Source: an uncultured Selenomonadales bacterium (GTDB lineage Bacteria; Bacillota; Negativicutes; Selenomonadales; Selenomonadaceae). From it: a stretch of DNA of 13,993 bases. A program made the position numbers and the translations under genes. Below, in pieces: positions 6,969 to 13,993 of the stretch. The stretch is from the NCBI GenBank assembly GCA_937915885.1, contig CALGGP010000128.1, forward strand, positions 1 to 13,993. Reading direction: 5' to 3'. Position 1 is the stretch's first letter; each line of letters opens with the position of its first letter. The notes under the pieces are model-generated. The model ran no database searches. It saw only the letters and a list, made by a program, of their open reading frames with translations, and was not told where the DNA came from.

Positions 6969-7880
6969 ATGGCAGATCCTATCATCAATTCGACCATCAA
7001 CACAGTGGTCACCGGCACTGATGAAGACGACGTCATCAAGAGTACTCAGCTCATCGAGTGGAATGACGACGGCACGACCGGCATCATCTACGGCAACATC
7101 ACCCTCGACGGCGGCAAGGGGAACGACCTCATCCTCAATTCCTCGTACAACACCTCTCTCAATGGCGGCGAAGGGAAGGACACTCTTCAAAACTACGGCT
7201 GGCAGACCACGCTCAATGGCGGCGACGGCGACGATGTGATCCTCAGCAACAACAAAACTTTCAACCTCGCACATACGCTGCTGCTCGGCGGCAAGGGCAA
7301 GGACTACATCTCTGTCAGCGGCGGAACCTCCGGCGGCTTCGCAACCGTCAACGGTGGCGCTGATGCTGATACGATCGACGTCACCGGCTCCGTCCGCACC
7401 ATGATCCAGTACGCGGCGAGCGACGGCAACGATGTCGTCTACGGCTACTATGATTGCGACTCCGTCAAAATCACCAGCGGCACCGTCAACAACGTCAGCG
7501 TCAGCGCGACGACGTCGTGCTCACCGTTGGCAACGGATCGACCGTCGGCTCGATCACGCTCAAGGAGGCCGCCGGTAAAGTCCTCACCATCATCAACGCC
7601 AACGGTTCCTACACTCGTAAACAATACAATGCAAACTCCACCATCACCGCCGCCTCCTACGGCACGAGCGGCAATGATGTCATCGTCAACACCAACAACT
7701 ATGCGCTCATCGACGGCGGCGCGGGCAATGATTACATCGTCGAAAGCAAAACCTATCGCACAATCGGAAATACTTGGAACGTCACCGGCAATTCCATGGT
7801 CGGCGGTAAAGGCGACGATACCATGGTCGTCAGCTACAGCACTCATTTCAAGTATACCGAGGGCGACGGCGACGACGTGA
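6969..7880 (+). CDS. Giant RTX-type repeat protein, 5' part before the frameshift
   Basis: Start of the second RTX gene. As the sequence stands this frame gives 303 residues, but only the first 179 (to base 7505) are native. After that the frame turns into Arg/Ser/Pro/Thr-rich nonsense until the stop at 7880, while the RTX reading continues in another frame from 7508. The native part begins MADPIINSTINTVVTGTD with no signal peptide and contains Gly/Asp turns (DGGKGNDLI, NGGEGKDTL, NGGDGDDVI), a GG-rich segment, and the first half of a cap segment (TMIQYAASDGNDVVYGYY, then VKITSGTVNNVSVS) whose other half lies across the frameshift. It has its own promoter and a strong ribosome binding site. 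The two parts should be treated as one gene of 2253 codons. If the missing base is real, the product is a short truncated protein. Confidence 0.8.
   Translation: MADPIINSTINTVVTGTDEDDVIKSTQLIEWNDDGTTGIIYGNITLDGGKGNDLILNSSYNTSLNGGEGKDTLQNYGWQTTLNGGDGDDVILSNNKTFNLAHTLLLGGKGKDYISVSGGTSGGFATVNGGADADTIDVTGSVRTMIQYAASDGNDVVYGYYDCDSVKITSGTVNNVSVSATTSCSPLATDRPSARSRSRRPPVKSSPSSTPTVPTLVNNTMQTPPSPPPPTARAAMMSSSTPTTMRSSTAARAMITSSKAKPIAQSEILGTSPAIPWSAVKATIPWSSATALISSIPRATATT
7503..7510 (+). other. Frameshift point: one base missing in the giant RTX gene
   Basis: Upstream the frame reads ...VNNVSVS up to AGC at 7503-7505; downstream, from GAC at 7508, another frame reads DDVVLTVGNG. Restoring one G (AGC GGC GAC GAC instead of AGC GCG ACG ACG) gives VSGDDVVLTV, which matches VSGDDVIVTL and VSGSDVVVTL in later modules of the same protein. 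The total span 6969-13729 is also exactly one base short of whole codons. Confidence 0.88.
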
Positions 7881-10800
7881 TTGTCGGCTATCACAACTAC
7901 AATACTTATGACAGCGTCGTCGAGATCATTTCCTCGGAAAAACCCGTCCTCCAAGAGTCCGGCAACGATTATATACTCAAAGTCGGCGACGGCTCCATCA
8001 CCTTTAAAGATGCTCTTCATGATAACATTGCAAACTACATTCTCGTCTACTGGCGCACCGCTGCCAACAAACCCTATCAAGAGTTGAGGTATACTGCTCA
8101 GTCGGCGGAGACCATTGATAGCGCGCTCGACACCGTCAACAGCGCGGCAAATACTGTGGTCGAAGGCTCGGAAGGAAACGATCTCGTCACTAATAACGGC
8201 GCGGGCTCAACCGTCCTCGCGGGCGAAGGCGATGATACTGTCGTCAACAATGCCTCCAACGCTTATATCGACGGCGGCAACGGCAACAACGTCCTCTACA
8301 ATAACGGCGCTAACTCCGTCGTTGAGGCGGGCGACGGAAATGATCTGATCAACAATCAGGCAGTCGGCAGCACTGTCAACGCAGGCGCGGGCGATGATTA
8401 CATTTATAGCGGCAGCCTCGGTGATACCGTCGTCAAGAATGCGGTGATCAATGCGGGCGACGGCAATGATGTGCTCGAAATTTATTCTCCCGAGTCGACC
8501 ATCAACGCGGGTGCGGGCAATGATACCGTCAATAACTACGGCGCGGGCAATGTGCTCGATGCGGGCGCGGGCGATGATCTGATTATCAACACCGCCGACA
8601 ATGTCTCGATTAATGCGGGCGCGGGTAATGATACCATCGACAACAAAGCAATCGAAGTCAGCGACGACATCAATATCTCCACCGGTTTGGTCGATCCGAA
8701 GAACGTCACCATCAATGGCGGCACGGGCGATGATCTGATCAATCTTGGAGAATCCAGACAGGATGATGTGATCGTCTACAACGTCGGCGAAGGGCGCGAC
8801 ACCATTACCAACTTCCAATCCAACGACAAAGTAAAACTCGACAGCGGTGTCAGCATACTCAGTCAGGGAGCGATCAACAATGGAGCCGATCGTCGCGTTA
8901 TCGTTAGCAATGACGACGGCGAAGGCACCATCATTTTCAAGGGCTTGGGCGATAAGACATTCTCCATCAGTGACGGCAATCTGATCATCGATCCGGGCAG
9001 CCCCGGCTATGTGATGGATACCGTCGTCAGCAATGACAATGCTTATATCCAATTTGAAGACGACGCCGATTGGCCGATCAACTATAACGCGCTCGTCTAC
9101 GGTCAAAACTCTACCGTCAAAGGCGGCTACGGTGATGATACCATCGAAGGCTCCGACGAGTACGGCACGACTTACGAGATCGATCCTTATGGCGGCAACG
9201 ACGTCATCACCAACTTCGGTTCTAAAGATAAACTCATTGTCAGCTTGGGTGATATTCTCGATACCGTCGCCAACGGAAATGATCTCGTCTTTACCATCGG
9301 CTATGAAGGCGACGATTCGGTCAGCACTATCACCCTGAAAGATGCGGCTCCTCTTCAAAATTATCTCCAAGTGGATAATTCGGAAGGGTATCCGGTGATC
9401 ACCGTCGATAAGGTAGTCACCAACCGCAACACGAGTAGCAACGTGCTCATCGAAGGACAGACCACGAGCGGTAGCAGAGATCGCATCGTCAACACCGGAG
9501 CGAACGTCACGATCCGTCCGGGCGCGGGCGACGATACTCTCACCGGCTCGAACGTCTACGGCGAGGTCTTCCAGTTTAGCTACAACGACGGCAATAATGT
9601 CATCACCAACTTCGGCAAGAATGATTCGCTCCAAATCACCAGCGGCAACGCGACCGGCAGCGCTGTCGGCAATAATTACGTCTACACCATCTCCGGCGGC
9701 AACAACACCGCGACCGTCACTCTGCAGGGCGCAGGCAACAGGGAGTTCGTCAAGACCACCGTCAACAAGCTCACCACCTACACCGCCGACGTCATTGACG
9801 AGATCAATAATACTAAATCCAAAATCAAAGTCACCGGCACCGATGGACGCGAGATTATCAACAACACCGGCGAAAACGTCACCATCGAGGCAAAGGGCGG
9901 CAACGATACCATCACCGGCTCCGACTTCGGCGAGATGTATCTGTTCAGCTCGGGCGAAGGCAATAACGTCATCACCAACTTTGGCGACAATGATTCAATC
10001 TACATGACGGCGGGCAAATCCATGACGTTCGCAACCGTCGGCAGTGATGTGGTCGTCACGCTCAAGGGGACGGCGTTCACCAGTATTGAGACTTTGCAAG
10101 GTGCAGCGGGCAAGGCGTTCGTCAAGAACGGCAAGTACCTCACCGTCAAATCGGTCGACACCATCAATAACTCCAATGATGCGGTGCAGGTTGCGGGCAC
10201 GGAATTTGCCGATCGCATCGTCAACAGCGGCGACAACGTTTCGATCAAACCCGGTTCTGGCAATGATACGATCGAAGGCTCCGACGAGTACGGTGAGGTG
10301 TTCTTGGTCTCGAGCGCGGACGGCGACAAGAACATCATTACCAATTTCGGAGCAAACGATTCGCTCAAGATGATCGCCGGCAAAAACCTGTCGACGCAAG
10401 TCTCAGGCAGTGACGTCGTCGTCACGCTCCAAGGCAAGAGCTTCAGTAGCAAGTATACGCTCAAGAGCGCCGCCAAGATGAATTTTGCCTACGACAAGAA
10501 GACCAGCGTCCTCACTGCCACGAGCAACGAGACCAACTACATTTACAATTACGATGACGGCAAAAAAGTGGTCGGCACCGGAAGCAATGACTTCGTCGTC
10601 AACACCGGAGCGAATGTCACGATTCAGGCGGGCACCGGTAACGACACGGTTCAGAGTTCCGCGTTCGGCGAATTGATTCAGTTCTCGTCGGCGGAAGGCA
10701 ATAACGTCGTACTCGGCTTCGGAGAAAATGATACACTGCAAATGACGGCGGGCAAAACCATGACGTGGTCGACCGTCGGCGCTGATGTTGTCGTCACGCT

Positions 10801-13729
10801 CAAAGGTTCGGCATTCACCGGCACCGTTACGCTCGAAGACGCAGCAGATCTCAACCTTAAGAAGGTTAAGAAGAACGGCGTTTGGAATCTCGTCGTCCAA
10901 GACGCAGACCCCGCAATCGTCAACACCACCAACGATATTTGCGTCAACGGCACGGCGGCGGCGGAAGTCATCACCAACTTCGGCGACAACGTGACTGTCA
11001 ACGGCAAGGGCGGCGATGATACGCTCACCGGCTCGGACGCTTACGGCGAGGTATTTGCCTTCACCGCAACCGACGGCAACGATATCATCACTAACTTCGG
11101 CGACAACGACACCGTCAAGATGACGAGCGGGTCGATCGCCTCGTTCGCAAAGGACGACGACGGCAATTTGGTCATCGCAACGCAAAACAAGACGTCCGTC
11201 GGCTCAATCACTCTGCAGAACGTTTCGGATAAGGAATTTAGGAAATTCGACGACCGGACGCTCATCGTTGAGACTGATTCCGAGCTTGCGCCCAATAGTG
11301 AGGACGGCATATTGTTTACCGGCACGCCCAATGATGATCACATGATCAACTACGGCGAGAACGTCACCATCGATGGCGGCAAGGACAATGATACCATTCA
11401 GGGCTCCGACGAGTACGATGAAGTTTATACGTTCGATGCGCTCGGCGGCAACGATGTCGTTGAAAACTTCGGCAAGAACGATCTGCTCAAGATCACCTAC
11501 GGCACTCTGACGTCGTTCGTCAAGAGCGGCTCCGATTACATTGCAACGGTTGTCGACGAAGACGGCTCCACCGGAACCATCACGCTCAAAAATACTGGCG
11601 CCTATAGCTTCCACATCAGAGGCGGCGAGATCAGCGTCGATGGCAAGCAAACGATCATCAATCGTAGCATTGGGACGTTGGTTGAAGGCACCGACTTTGA
11701 CGATCGGATAATCAACACCGGCGATAACGTCACCATCGGTGGACGCGGAGGCAATGACACGCTCACCGGCTCCAACGTTTATGGTGAGGTCTTCCGCTTC
11801 AGCTCCGACAGCGGGCGCGATGTGATCACCAACTTTGGAACTAACGACTCGTTGCAGATTGTCTCCGGCACGATCGAAACAGAGGTGGGCGGCGTCAACG
11901 GCGAGGATATCATCGTCACCGCGAAGGGCAACCTCTACACCGGCGCCGTCACGTTGAAGGGCGCGGGTGGTTACATCCTTGATACCGTCACCAACGACAA
12001 AGGCACGTTCCTCGTGGTCGATCAAGTCGATTACATTATCAATCGCGAGAGCAACAAAAAAGTCACCGGCACCGAAGGCGATGATTACATCGTCAGCAGC
12101 GGCGAGAACGTTTCGATTGAGGTCAAGGTCGGCAATGACACGATCGAAGGCTCCAACTTCGGTGAGGTGTTCTTGCTCAACAGTGCGGACGGCAATAACG
12201 TGATCACCAGCTTCGGCGCGAATGATACGCTGCGCATGACGGCAGGTAAATCCATGACGTTCAAAACCGTCGGCGAAGATGTAGTCGTGACGCTCAAGGG
12301 CAATGCGTTCACCGGATATGAGACGCTCACGGGCGCGGCAGGTCTCAATCTTAAGACCGTTAAGAAGAACGGGCTGTGGAATTTGGTCGTCAACGATACC
12401 AATCCGATGCTCAACACCAAGGACAAGGTGAAATTCTCCGGCACCAAGAATGCGGATTACATCGTCAACACCGGCGAGAAAGTTACCCTCGACAGCGGGC
12501 AAGGCAACGACACCATTTACGGTTCGGATGAGTACGGTGAGCTGTTCGATATTGGCTCGGGCTATGGCGAGAATGTGATCCTCAACTTCGGCGAAAATGA
12601 TTCGCTTCGGATGGTCAACGGCAGGACGATAAACGGCGAAGTGGTTGGCGATGACTACGTCCTCACGCTTAAGGGCAATGTCGCGACCGGACATGTCACG
12701 CTCAAAGGCGCGGGCGATCTCAATTTCAAACAGAGCGGCAAGTTCGTCACGGTCGATCGGATCAATTACATCGACAACTACGACGACAGGACTGCGGTGG
12801 TCGGCTCGACGGGCGCGGATTACATAACCAATAGCGGAGAGAACGTCACCATCCAAGCCGGGACGGGCAATGACACCATCGACGGCAGCGTGTTCGGAGA
12901 GGTCTTCCAATTCTCGAACGTCGACAACAACAATGTGATCACCAACTTCGGCGAAAATGATACGTTGCAGGCGACGAGCGGAACGTTGAACGGCGCGAAG
13001 GTCGGCGACAATTATGTTGTGTCGATTCAAAACGGCTCGACGACGGCGACCGTGACACTCGAGGGTGCAGGCAGCTACAACTTCGTCAAGAGTGCGGATA
13101 ACAAGTATTTGTCGGTCGACATTCCCGAGCCGATCGTCAATACCAAGAACGGCGTGAAAGTGGTCGGCACCGATGACGCTGATATCATCATCAACACCGG
13201 CGACAACGTCACCATCGAAGGCAAGATGGGCGACGACACCATCACCGGTTCGGATTCGTACGGTGAGTGGTTCGCGTTCTCGAGCGGCGAAGGCAACAAC
13301 GTCATTACCAACTTCGGCGTCAATGATACGCTCAAGATGACTGCCGGTTTGACGATGACGACGCAAGTCTCGGGCGATGATGTGATCGTGACGCTCAAAG
13401 GCGCGAGCTATACCGGCACGGTGACGTTGCAGGGCGTTGCGGGCAATGTGTTCCAAATCAACAACAGCGCGAAGACGTTGCGCATGAGAGCGCCGTCGAA
13501 CTCGAGCGCGGAGATGCCGGCGGCTGAGGACGGCTTCTGGTTCCTCGAGGACGAGACGACGTCCGACACGGTCGGTGAGGTCGATGCGATGATGGCGGAG
13601 GTCGATCTCGACAACTCGCTCGGCAAGCTCGACATTGGTACCGATCCGAGTGAATTGTTGACGAGCGTCGGCGGCACGAAGATCGAGCAGTTTGCGGCTC
13701 ATTCCTCCCGTCATACCTTCAAAAAATAA
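7508..13729 (+). CDS. Giant RTX-type repeat protein, 3' part with about twelve modules
   Basis: Continuation of the gene starting at 6969, in the frame reached after the missing base; open to TAA at 13729. With one base restored the protein has 2253 residues. Parts in restored numbering: further cap segments to about 395; a dense calcium beta-roll at about 398-598 (ten GxGxD turns, mostly 18 residues apart); then from 686 onward a divergent first module and eleven clearer modules of 117-129 residues, ending near 2175. Each module runs VxGTxxxDxIxNxGxNVTI, a single calcium-type turn (GxGNDTI), GSDxYGExFxF, NVITNFGxND, and a strand pair like VVVTLKGxxxTGxVTL. No catalytic domain is visible, so an adhesive or surface-layer role is inferred. 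The last 70 residues (FWFLEDETTSD... to AAHSSRHTFKK) lack repeats and probably hold a type I secretion signal. A terminator follows at 13784. Confidence 0.85.
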   Translation, partial: DDVVLTVGNGSTVGSITLKEAAGKVLTIINANGSYTRKQYNANSTITAASYGTSGNDVIVNTNNYALIDGGAGNDYIVESKTYRTIGNTWNVTGNSMVGGKGDDTMVVSYSTHFKYTEGDGDDVIVGYHNYNTYDSVVEIISSEKPVLQESGNDYILKVGDGSITFKDALHDNIANYILVYWRTAANKPYQELRYTAQSAETIDSALDTVNSAANTVVEGSEGNDLVTNNGAGSTVLAGEGDDTVVNNASNAYIDGGNGNNVLYNNGANSVVEAGDGNDLINNQAVGSTVNAGAGDDYIYSGSLGDTVVKNAVINAGDGNDVLEIYSPESTINAGAGNDTVNNYGAGNVLDAGAGDDLIINTADNVSINAGAGNDTIDNKAIEVSDDINISTGLVDPKNVTINGGTGDDLINLGESRQDDVIVYNVGEGRDTITNFQSNDKVKLDSGVSILSQGAINNGADRRVIVSNDDGEGTIIFKGLGDKTFSISDGNLIIDPGSPGYVMDTVVSNDNAYIQFEDDADWPINYNALVYGQNSTVKGGYGDDTIEGSDEYGTTYEIDPYGGNDVITNFGSKDKLIVSLGDILDTVANGNDLVFTIGYEGDDSVSTITLKDAAPLQNYLQVDNSEGYPVITVDKVVTNRNTSSNVLIEGQTTSGSRDRIVNTGANVTIRPGAGDDTLTGSNVYGEVFQFSYNDGNNVITNFGKNDSLQITSGNATGSAVGNNYVYTISGGNNTATVTLQGAGNREFVKTTVNKLTTYTADVIDEINNTKSKIKVTGTDGREIINNTGENVTIEAKGGNDTITGSDFGEMYLFSSGEGNNVITNFGDNDSIYMTAGKSMTFATVGSDVVVTLKGTAFTSIETLQGAAGKAFVKNGKYLTVKSVDTINNSNDAVQVAGTEFADRIVNSGDNVSIKPGSGNDTIEGSDEYGEVFLVSSADGDKNIITNFGANDSLKMIAGKNLSTQVSGSDVVVTLQGKSFSSKYTLKSAAKMNFAYDKKTSVLTATSNETNYIYNYDDGKKVVGTGSNDFVVNTGANVTIQAGTGNDTVQSSAFGELIQFSSAEGNNVVLGFGENDTLQMTAGKTMTWSTVGADVVVTLKGSAFTGTVTLEDAADLNLKKVKKNGVWNLVVQDADPAIVNTTNDICVNGTAAAEVITNFGDNVTVNGKGGDDTLTGSDAYGEVFAFTATDGNDIITNFGDNDTVKMTSGSIASFAKDDDGNLVIATQNKTSVGSITLQNVSDKEFRKFDDRTLIVETDSELAPNSEDGILFTGTPNDDHMINYGENVTIDGGKDNDTIQGSDEYDEVYTFDALGGNDVVENFGKNDLLKITYGTLTSFVKSGSDYIATVVDEDGSTGTITLKNTGAYSFHIRGGEISVDGKQTIINRSIGTLVEGTDFDDRIINTGDNVTIGGRGGNDTLTGSNVYGEVFRFSSDSGRDVITNFGTNDSLQIVSGTIETEVGGVNGEDIIVTAKGNLYTGAVTLKGAGGYILDTVTNDKGTFLVVDQVDYIINRESNKKVTGTEGDDYIVSSGENVSIEVKVGNDTIEGSNFGEVFLLNSADGNNVITSFGANDTLRMTAGKSMTFKTVGEDVVVTLKGNAFTGYETLTGAAGLNLKTVKKNGLWNLVVNDTNPMLNTKDKVKFSGTKNADYIVNTGEKVTLDSGQGNDTIYGSDEYGELFDIGSGYGENVILNFGENDSLRMVNGRTINGEVVGDDYVLTLKGNVATGHVTLKGAGDLNFKQSGKFVTVDRINYIDNYDDRTAVVGSTGADYITNSGENVTIQAGTGNDTIDGSVFGEVFQFSNVDNNNVITNFGENDTLQATSGTLNGAKVGDNYVVSIQNGSTTATVTLEGAGSYNFVKSADNKYLSVDIPEPIVNTKNGVKVVGTDDADIIINTGDNVTIEGKMGDDTITGSDSYGEWFAFSSGEGNNVITNFGVNDTLKMTAGLTMTTQVSGDDVIVTLKGASYTGTVTLQGVAGNVFQINNSAKTLRMRAPSNSSAEMPAAEDGFWFLEDETTSDTVGEVDAMMAEVDLDNSLGKLDIGTDPSELLTSVGGTKIEQFAAHSSRHTFKK
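8150..8760 (+). repeat. Dense calcium beta-roll block of the giant RTX protein
   Basis: Ten Gly/Asp turns occur in a row (EGSEGNDLV, LAGEGDDTV, DGGNGNNVL, EAGDGNDLI, NAGAGDDYI, NAGDGNDVL, NAGAGNDTV, DAGAGDDLI, NAGAGNDTI, NGGTGDDLI). Most are 18 residues (54 bp) apart. Only one half of each 18-residue turn carries the calcium motif; the other half is of the type NNxxxxTVxA. Confidence 0.88.
9023..13490 (+). repeat. Tandem array of about twelve modules of roughly 360-390 bp
   Basis: Module starts by eye: 9023 (divergent), 9413, 9797, 10154, 10526, 10913, 11294, 11645, 12023, 12398, 12761 and 13124, ending near 13490. Each shows the same order of motifs: a VxGT header, NxGxNVTI, one GxGNDTI turn, GSDxYGExF, NVITNFGxND, MTAG-like, VVTLKG, and TLxGAG. 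Modules are diverged but clearly homologous; those at 10526 and 12023 share the ending VKKNGxWNLVV. Confidence 0.9.
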
Positions 13730-13783
13730 AATCTCCAGCTGATATCAACAATCAGATGAAAATAGATGAGTAAAAAAATTTAA

Positions 13784-13821
13784 GGGGCGTCGGCTCGATG
13801 AGTCGGCTCCCCAATTTTTTT
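13784..13821. terminator. Bidirectional terminator between convergent genes
   Basis: A 13-bp stem with one mismatch and two G-T pairs, GGGGCGTCGGCTC (13784-13796) with GAGTCGGCTCCCC (13800-13812) and a three-base loop, is followed by seven T's (13815-13821). On the other strand the same stem is followed by TTAAATTTTTTT, so it can also end the minus-strand gene at 13846. Confidence 0.88.
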
Positions 13822-13845
13822 GCCCCGCACTCCCTCTCTACAGTT

Positions 13846-13974
13846 TTAAAACAGATAATATTCCATGCTCACGCTCTCGGTGATCGAGCCGGCGATATAT
13901 CCCCAACCCTCGCCCAGCATTTCATCAAAGTGCTTGGTCAATTGATCGGCTTCGCTTGAGCGATAACCCCCCCC
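13846..13974 (-). CDS. C-terminal end of an unidentified minus-strand gene
   Basis: On the reverse strand an open frame enters from the right and stops with TAA at 13848-13846. It encodes about 39 confident residues, including EADQLTKHFDEMLGEGWGY and ending ESVSMEYYLF. The mixed composition, the balanced codons and the bidirectional terminator 25 bases past the stop support a real gene. The family is not recognised. The three glycine codons at its start in the window come from a run of eight C's (13967-13974) beside adapter sequence and should not be trusted. Confidence 0.6.
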   Translation of the reverse strand, partial: GGGYRSSEADQLTKHFDEMLGEGWGYIAGSITESVSMEYYLF

Positions 13975-13993
13975 AGATCGGAAGAACGTCGTG
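13975..13993. other. Sequencing adapter remnant at the right end
   Basis: The last 19 bases, AGATCGGAAGAACGTCGTG, equal the start of the Illumina TruSeq read-2-type adapter except for one base (A instead of G at 13986). They follow a run of eight C's. This is library sequence, not genome. Confidence 0.9.

Noticed and set aside
7460..7510. Programmed -1 frameshift as the cause of the frame change
   Set aside because: No X XXY YYZ heptamer in the zero frame near 7503 (GTC AAA ATC at about 7465 does not fit), no obvious stimulatory hairpin, and a translated overlap would not restore the expected glycine. A missing base explains it better.
11204..13714. Long open frame on the minus strand (836 codons) opposite the giant RTX gene
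   Set aside because: Arg/Asp/Val/Ala/Ile-rich residues with no domain pattern. It arises because the Gly/Asp/Asn/Thr codons of the repeats rarely give stops in the opposite frame; other minus frames such as 8207-9634 and 3086-4063 arise the same way.

Overview
The window looks like a piece of a diderm Firmicute of the class Negativicutes (Selenomonas/Veillonella type). The main evidence is the 3' part of an outer-membrane porin that starts with an S-layer homology (SLH) domain and ends in a C-terminal phenylalanine, an arrangement characteristic of OmpM proteins that tether the outer membrane to peptidoglycan in that class. Sigma-A-like promoters and AAGGAG-type ribosome binding sites fit a Firmicute. 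The class assignment is inference from these features, not a database result.

Layout: (1) 1-1190, SLH porin cut by the left edge, closed by a hairpin terminator at 1224-1244. (2) 1276-2424, an aldo/keto reductase with two C-terminal [4Fe-4S] cysteine motifs. (3) 2425-2677, intergenic, with a triple NCGTAAT repeat, a GC-rich hairpin with nine T's, and a -10 box. (4) 2678-6862, a 1394-residue RTX-type calcium-binding protein with an embedded HEFTH metallopeptidase-like domain and a 7-residue minisatellite linker. (5) 6969-13729, a giant second RTX-type protein (2253 residues if one missing base near 7506 is restored) ending in an array of about twelve 117-130-residue modules. (6) A bidirectional terminator at 13784-13821, facing the C-terminal end of a convergent minus-strand gene (13846-13974). 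(7) The last 19 bases, 13975-13993, match an Illumina adapter with one mismatch and are not genomic.

The two large genes are tandem relatives. They share the same leader pattern before the start codon, the same 18-residue half-calcium beta-roll repeat, and the same cap segment (dense Gly/Asp turn, then an NVITNFGxND-like strand, then a VVTLKG...TLxGAAG-like strand). Neither has an N-terminal signal peptide, so type I secretion through a C-terminal signal is the likely export route, but no transporter is in the window. The first protein looks like a secreted or surface protease, and its peptidase motif resembles flagellinolysin/M9 collagenase-type gluzincins. The second looks purely structural or adhesive. 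The porin and reductase have no obvious functional link to the RTX pair.

The most unusual content is the RTX-embedded peptidase and the long array of single-calcium-turn modules. The frameshift at 7506 and the adapter tail both mean that sequence quality needs checking before either large gene is interpreted at base level.
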